The notes under the pieces were generated by a model. It ran no database searches. It had not been told where the DNA came from and saw nothing but the letters and a program-made list of their open reading frames with translations. DNA of 64,000 nucleotides from Bradyrhizobium sp. DOA9. Its GTDB lineage: Bacteria; Pseudomonadota; Alphaproteobacteria; Rhizobiales; Xanthobacteraceae. Where the stretch lies: assembly GCF_000617845.2 (NCBI RefSeq), contig NZ_DF820425.1, positions 4,267,725 through 4,331,724 on the forward strand, given 5' to 3'. Positions 59,973 to 64,000 of the stretch are shown in pieces (positions within the stretch are counted from its first letter, which is position 1; each line of letters opens with the position of its first letter). The translations under genes and the position numbers were made by a program.

Positions 59973-60001
59973 AATATAGCGAGAATTTGGGGCTACTTCA
60001 A
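59973..60001 (-). promoter_or_regulatory. Sigma-70 promoter of cspA with long 5' leader
   Basis: Read on the minus strand: TTGAAG (59996-60001), a 17-bp spacer, and TATATT (59973-59978). It is the clearest promoter in the window. Transcription would start near 59966, giving a leader of roughly 150 nt before the cspA start, in the range known for thermosensing csp leaders. Confidence 0.7.
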
Positions 60002-60074
60002 GGCACTACCCGTGGCCCGAAACGTCGCGCGACTTTGCTATTTTGCGGTGCAAATTGACCGCGCTCTCGGCGTC

Positions 60075-60407
60075 TCAGTCGACGATGAAGAGCGTGGCGC
60101 CCGTCGTCGTCGAGGACCGGTGGGCGGCGTCGCCGAAGTCCGACACCTGGTAGCTCATGCCCGCACTGAGCTTGAATTTGCGCCCGTCGCGCAGCTCGGA
60201 ATCGAGCTCGCCCTTCAGCACGTAGAGCACGTGGCCGCGGTCGCACCAATGATCGGCCAGATAGCCCGGCGAGTACTCCACCATCCGCACCCGGAGCTCG
60301 CCGATGTTGAGTGTGCGCCATGTGGCCTCGCCGCTCTCGCCGGCATGCGTGGTCGGCTCGACCTTGCTCCAGTCGGTGACGGTGAAGGGGGAGGTGGGGA
60401 GTTTCAT
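60075..60407 (-). CDS. DHCW-motif cupin protein
   Basis: The protein has 110 residues, a single small cupin barrel. The metal region ADHWCDRGHVLYVLKGELD (about 51-69) carries the family's characteristic D-H-W-C and GH residues. The second cupin motif lies near SAGMSYQVSDFGDAAHRS. The activity is unknown. It lies upstream of cspA on the same strand and divergent from guaA, with a 262-bp gap. Confidence 0.85.
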   Translation of the reverse strand: MKLPTSPFTVTDWSKVEPTTHAGESGEATWRTLNIGELRVRMVEYSPGYLADHWCDRGHVLYVLKGELDSELRDGRKFKLSAGMSYQVSDFGDAAHRSSTTTGATLFIVD

Positions 60408-60669
60408 GGGGGAATCCTGTCTCAGAGCCGGCGCCGCGTCTGTTAGCGCACGCCGTTGCCTCGGTCATCCCGGCCGAGATGCGTGGATCGTCCGGCTCGG
60501 TGTGGCCGCTTCTGCCTGGAGCGTTCGATCGCGTTGCGCGACGCCCAAGTCGGCAAGCAAATTAGGTAAAGATTACTTACCCAAGTGCTTCCTGTCCATG
60601 CCCAAAGAAGCATGTGGGCGCACTGCTGCCGCGGTTGCGGCCCGGGCCGCGCCAGCGTATCTGCTGGCC

Positions 60670-62268
60670 ATGACAGCAGCACAGAACGACCGCTCCGCGT
60701 CGACGCCCCCGGTGGCCTCGGCGCACGACAAGATTCTCATCGTCGACTTCGGCAGCCAGGTGACGCAGCTGATTGCGCGTCGCGTGCGCGAGGACGGCGT
60801 CTATTGCGAGATCGTCCCGTTCAACAAGGCCGAAGAGGCCTTCAACGAGATGAAGCCGAAGGCGGTGATCCTCTCTGGCGGCCCGGAATCGGTGCACGAG
60901 GCCGGCTCGCCCCGCGCCCCTCAGCTCATCTTCGATTCCGGCGTGCCCGTGATGGGCATCTGCTACGGCCAGATGACCATGGCAGCCCAGTTAGGGGGCG
61001 AGGTCGAGGGCGGCCATCACCGCGAATTCGGCCGCGCCGATGTCGAGGTGAAGGCCGACAGCCAGCTGTTCGCGGACGTCTGGTCGTCAGGCACCAAGAA
61101 CCAGGTCTGGATGAGCCATGGCGACCGCATCACCAGGATGCCGCCGGGCTTCTCCGTCGCCGGCACCTCGCCGAATGCGCCGTTCGCGATCATCCAGGAC
61201 GAGACGCGCAAATATTACGGCCTGATGTTCCACCCCGAAGTGGTGCACACGCCCGACGGCGCCAAGCTCATCCGCAACTTCGTGCGCAAGATCGCCGGCC
61301 TCTCCGGCGACTGGACCATGCGCGCCTTCCGCGAGGAGGAGATCGCCAAGATCCGCGCGCAGGTCGGCAAGGGCAGGGTGATCTGCGGCCTCTCCGGCGG
61401 CGTCGATTCGGCCGTTGCGGCCGTCCTGATCCACGAAGCCATCGGCGACCAGCTCACCTGCGTCTTCGTCGATCACGGCCTGATGCGCCTCAACGAGGCC
61501 GAGCAGGTCGTCGACCTGTTCCGCCACCACTACAACATCCCGCTCGTGCACGTGGATGCCTCGAAACAGTTCTTGGGCGAGCTCGAAGGCGTCACCGACC
61601 CCGAAGCCAAGCGCAAGACCATCGGCCGCCTCTTCATCGAGGTGTTCGAGGCCGAGGCCAAGAAGATCGGCGGCGCCGATTTCCTGGCGCAAGGCACGCT
61701 CTACCCCGACGTGATCGAGAGCGTCTCCTTCACCGGCGGCCCGTCGGTCACGATCAAGTCGCACCACAATGTCGGCGGCCTGCCCGAGCGCATGAACATG
61801 AAGCTCGTCGAGCCGCTGCGCGAGCTGTTCAAGGACGAGGTGCGCAAGCTCGGGCGCGAGCTCGGCCTTCCCGAAATCTTCGTCGGCCGCCATCCGTTCC
61901 CGGGCCCGGGCCTCGCCATCCGCTGCCCCGGCGAGATCACCAAAGACAAGCTCGACATCCTGCGCAAGGCGGACGCCGTCTACATCGACCAGATCCGGAA
62001 GCACGGCCTCTACGACGAGATCTGGCAGGCTTTTGCCGTGCTGCTCCCGGTGAAGACCGTCGGCGTCATGGGCGACGGCCGCACCTATGACTATGTGGTC
62101 GGCCTCCGCGCGGTGACATCGACCGACGGCATGACCGCGGACTTCTATCAGTTCGACATGAAGTTCTTAGGGGAGACGGCGACGCGCATCATCAACGAGG
62201 TGAAGGGCGTGAACCGGGTGGTGTACGACGTGACCAGCAAGCCGCCCGGGACGATCGAGTGGGAGTGA
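60670..62268 (+). CDS. guaA: GMP synthase (glutamine-hydrolysing)
   Basis: The protein has 532 residues. The N-terminal class I amidotransferase (about 18-210) has the nucleophile in GICYGQMTMAA (Cys near 99) and the His/Glu pair in MFHPEVVHT. The ATP-pyrophosphatase domain carries the P-loop CGLSGGVDSAVAAVLI (about 238-253), and the C-terminal dimerisation domain includes GRHPFPGPGLAIRCPGEIT. It amidates XMP to GMP. The ATG at 60670 gives an N-terminus with a 16-residue leader; an in-frame ATG at 60598 would add 24 alanine-rich residues and is less likely. Neither has a strong ribosome-binding site. Confidence 0.95.
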   Translation: MTAAQNDRSASTPPVASAHDKILIVDFGSQVTQLIARRVREDGVYCEIVPFNKAEEAFNEMKPKAVILSGGPESVHEAGSPRAPQLIFDSGVPVMGICYGQMTMAAQLGGEVEGGHHREFGRADVEVKADSQLFADVWSSGTKNQVWMSHGDRITRMPPGFSVAGTSPNAPFAIIQDETRKYYGLMFHPEVVHTPDGAKLIRNFVRKIAGLSGDWTMRAFREEEIAKIRAQVGKGRVICGLSGGVDSAVAAVLIHEAIGDQLTCVFVDHGLMRLNEAEQVVDLFRHHYNIPLVHVDASKQFLGELEGVTDPEAKRKTIGRLFIEVFEAEAKKIGGADFLAQGTLYPDVIESVSFTGGPSVTIKSHHNVGGLPERMNMKLVEPLRELFKDEVRKLGRELGLPEIFVGRHPFPGPGLAIRCPGEITKDKLDILRKADAVYIDQIRKHGLYDEIWQAFAVLLPVKTVGVMGDGRTYDYVVGLRAVTSTDGMTADFYQFDMKFLGETATRIINEVKGVNRVVYDVTSKPPGTIEWE

Positions 62269-62537
62269 GGGTATAGGATACCCTGGGGGACTCCAACTCG
62301 CGCGGGCCGTGCCGAATGCCGCCGAGGCGGAGCAGATCCTGGAAGATGGCGTCCAAGCTGCGCTGCGTTTGGCGCACGCGTCATCTACGCTGGGACTGCG
62401 GAAATCGGCCAAGCGAACGACCTGATTGCAGAGCCGCCACTGCCACCCAATATCAAGTCGAGTGTGCGGTTTCCGGCGTTTCGCGGCTCGCGACGCCTTC
62501 TAATCGTGCGATGAACATTTTTGCGAAGGTCTGCACC

Positions 62538-62861
62538 ATGATCACGATGATCAACGTCTTCACTGTCGAGCCGGCCAACCAGAAGCGATTACTGGATTTG
62601 CTTGCCCGCGCCACGAACGGACACGTTTGCCGGGCGCCCGGCTTTCTCTCTTCGACGCTTCACCGCAGTCTCGATGGCTCGAAGGTGACGATGTGCGCCC
62701 AATGGCGCAGTATGGAGGACTATGAAGTCATGCGTCGGGATCCTGGTCCTCTCGCGCTTTTCAGGGAGGCGCTCACGTTCGCCACGTTCGATCCCGGAGT
62801 CTATGAAATTGTGCAGAGCTTCTTCCCCGACGAGAGCGGCGAGAAAGACCGGGCATCATAA
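62538..62861 (+). CDS. Antibiotic biosynthesis monooxygenase (ABM) domain protein
   Basis: The protein has 107 residues. The ferredoxin-like ABM domain (about 1-90) has INVFTVEPANQKRLLDLLARA, APGFLSSTLHRSLDGSKVTMCAQWRSMEDYEVM, matching the beta-alpha-beta layout of small quinol or haem-degrading monooxygenases. No cofactor is needed in such proteins. The start at 62538 has AAGGT upstream; an ATG at 62511 is an alternative. It follows guaA after a 269-bp gap with no clear gene, and its codon use is less GC-biased than that of its neighbours. Confidence 0.75.
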   Translation: MITMINVFTVEPANQKRLLDLLARATNGHVCRAPGFLSSTLHRSLDGSKVTMCAQWRSMEDYEVMRRDPGPLALFREALTFATFDPGVYEIVQSFFPDESGEKDRAS

Positions 62862-62884
62862 GCCTTTCTCATTTGAGCAGCAGC

Positions 62885-62967
62885 CCGTAGGATGGGGAGA
62901 GCGCAGCGAAACCCATCGCGTCCGAAAGCGATTGATGGGTTTCGCTTCCGCTCTATCCGTTCTACAA
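62885..62967. repeat. Dispersed repeat (CGTAGGATGGG...AAACCCATC family)
   Basis: GTAGGATGGGGAGAGCGCAGCGAAACCCATCGCG is followed by the degraded inverse GATGGGTTTCGCTTCCGCTCTATCC. Such units are common between genes in bradyrhizobia. It ends 18 bp before the antitoxin start. Confidence 0.7.
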
Positions 62968-62985
62968 CCGCGAGTGAGGCGCGCC

Positions 62986-63228
62986 GTGCGCCAAGTTCAA
63001 CTCCGTGATGCAAAGACCAATCTCTCAGCGATCGTCGATGATGCGATCGACGGCAAGCCCGTGCTGATCGTGCGTCACGGCAAGAAGCAGGCGGTGGTCC
63101 TAAGTTATGACGAATGGCTACGGCTCTCGAAAGTCCCGAGCATCGGGCGCTTGCTCATGTCGTCGCTTTTGAGTGCAGGCGATAGTCCCGCTCGCAATCG
63201 AGCAAGGTTGCGCAAGATCAACTTCTGA
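62986..63228 (+). CDS. Phd/YefM-type antitoxin, orphan
   Basis: The protein has 80 residues with a GTG start, GAGG six bases upstream. The N-terminus RQVQLRDAKTNLSAIVDDAIDGKPVLIVRHGKKQAVVLSYDEWLRL is the prevent-host-death DNA-binding fold. The C-terminal part (about 50-80, IGRLLMSSLLSAGDSPARN) would be the toxin-binding arm. No toxin gene (VapC-, Doc- or RelE-like) follows in the 101 bp before the next gene or lies upstream, so it is an orphan or the remnant of a lost pair. A longer frame upstream passes through the repeat and is not used. Confidence 0.78.
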   Translation: MRQVQLRDAKTNLSAIVDDAIDGKPVLIVRHGKKQAVVLSYDEWLRLSKVPSIGRLLMSSLLSAGDSPARNRARLRKINF

Positions 63229-63329
63229 TCCCACCACACTATCGTGCATGTGCCCCAGCGCTTGCGTCGGATGTGCGCTGCGCGGCCCCATGCTAGGACC
63301 TCAGCATCGCCCTTCCGGAGCCAGTGCCG

Positions 63330-64000
63330 ATGTCCGCCCAACCTTCCGCCACCACCACCGACCCCGAATCCCTCGGCTATATGCGCGGCTTCCCGCCATC
63401 TCCCGACCGCACCATCACCTTCCAGGACGGCTCCTTCCGCAGCTTCCCCGAGCTCCGCTGGGCCTGGAGCAACATCCGCCAGCTGGTGCCGACGGTGAAC
63501 GTCTGGCGCGGAGCTGGGCCGGCGTCGCCTCTGCCGCGCGCGGAGCAGGACATCGGCGGCGTGGCCTCGACCACGATGGACGGCCGGCCCATGACCTTCG
63601 ACAAGATGCTGGAGGAGACCTACACCGACGGCATCGCGGTGCTGCATCGGGGCAGGCTGATCTATGAGCGCTATTTCGGCGCGCTGAAGCCGCACAAGCC
63701 GCACATCGGCATGTCCGTGACGAAGTCGTTCACCGGCGTGCTCGCAGGCATTCTGGTCGCCGAGGGCAGGATCGATCCGCAAGCACTCGTCGCGGACTAC
63801 GTGCCGGAGCTGAAGCCGAGCGCGTTTGGCGACGCGCGCGTGCACGAGGTCATGGATATGACCACGGGGCTCGCCTACACCGAGGTCTACACCGACAAGA
63901 ATTCGGACGTGTGGGGCCTCAGGCGCGCCAACGGCATGGCGCCGATCCCTCAGGGCTATGACGGCCCGACCACCATCTTCGATTTCCTCATCGCGCAGAA
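63330..64000 (+). CDS. Serine hydrolase (beta-lactamase/6-aminohexanoate-dimer hydrolase type), N-terminal part
   Basis: The reading frame continues past the window; 223 residues are visible. They begin MSAQPSATTTDPESLGYM and contain the class C beta-lactamase-like nucleophile motif SVTK (Ser near 132) in HIGMSVTKSFTGVLAGILVAEGRID, followed by VHEVMDMTTGLAYTEVYTD, which has the position of the Tyr motif. The N-terminal region FPPSPDRTITFQDGSFRSFPELRW is typical of NylB/EstB-like hydrolases. No signal peptide is seen. It hydrolyses an amide or ester; the substrate is unknown. Confidence 0.85.
   Translation, partial: MSAQPSATTTDPESLGYMRGFPPSPDRTITFQDGSFRSFPELRWAWSNIRQLVPTVNVWRGAGPASPLPRAEQDIGGVASTTMDGRPMTFDKMLEETYTDGIAVLHRGRLIYERYFGALKPHKPHIGMSVTKSFTGVLAGILVAEGRIDPQALVADYVPELKPSAFGDARVHEVMDMTTGLAYTEVYTDKNSDVWGLRRANGMAPIPQGYDGPTTIFDFLIAQ

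Noticed and set aside
60565..60581. GGTAA-N7-TTACC as a guaA operator
   Set aside because: The arms are only five bases and lie in an AT-rich promoter-like stretch where such dyads arise easily; no regulator is suggested.
62269..62537. A gene or gene fragment in the gap after guaA
   Set aside because: Short frames on both strands give no recognisable protein and no good ribosome-binding site.

Overview
The window is ordinary, densely packed, GC-rich chromosome from an alphaproteobacterium, most likely Bradyrhizobium or a close relative. Evidence is the strong third-position GC bias, the many acyl-CoA and amino-acid catabolic genes with their own regulators, a TAXI-type TRAP transporter, and several families of dispersed intergenic palindromes of the kind common in bradyrhizobia. 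No rRNA, tRNA, CRISPR array, prophage or intact insertion sequence was seen. Genus assignment is inference from style, not from a marker gene.

Layout. 1-2.2 kb: end of an SCP-x-type thiolase with its DUF35 partner, a tiny membrane peptide, a carboxymuconolactone decarboxylase-family protein and a MazG-like protein. 2.2-7.6 kb (minus): a TAXI solute-binding protein, a fused TRAP permease and a glutaminase carrying STAS and cyclic-nucleotide-binding domains, plausibly a glutamine/glutamate uptake and deamidation operon. 7.7-12.4 kb: a biotin carrier protein divergent from an IclR regulator, a carboxyltransferase and a GMC oxidoreductase, with a perfect IclR-like operator between the divergent genes. 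12.5-19 kb: exported and envelope proteins (CHAP-like, CpaC secretin, EF-hand), a D-lactate/glycolate-type FAD dehydrogenase and an MFS carrier. 19-22.8 kb: thiolase, enoyl-CoA hydratase, thioesterase and TetR regulator.

22.8-33 kb: a LysR regulator divergent from a valine-degradation operon (mmsA, isobutyryl-CoA dehydrogenase, 3-hydroxyisobutyryl-CoA hydrolase, mmsB) that runs on into an acyl-CoA synthetase, MaoC dehydratase, SDR and a flavoprotein that seems to start at CTG. 33-46.6 kb: D-threonine aldolase-like enzyme, ABC-F ATPase, YaiI, a hotdog protein, an orphan molybdopterin hydroxylase subunit, Ppx/GppA, RlmE, a DHA2 exporter, guaB and a quinone-reductase-like protein.

47-54 kb (all minus): a LacI regulator, an aspartoacylase/DoeB-like deacylase, RidA, a polar amino acid ABC transporter and a fold-type III PLP deaminase. 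A perfect 14-bp LacI-type palindrome stands before the first gene. I read this as an uncharacterised N-acyl or D-amino acid scavenging system, and it is the best candidate for something new. 54-64 kb: metallophosphoesterase, a membrane protein, a radical SAM/SPASM protein divergent from a Nudix-derived (NrtR-like) regulator across a 7-8-7 inverted repeat, MAPEG, RsmB-type methyltransferase, cspA with a clear promoter and long leader, DHCW cupin, guaA, a monooxygenase-like protein, an orphan Phd antitoxin and the start of a serine beta-lactamase-like hydrolase.
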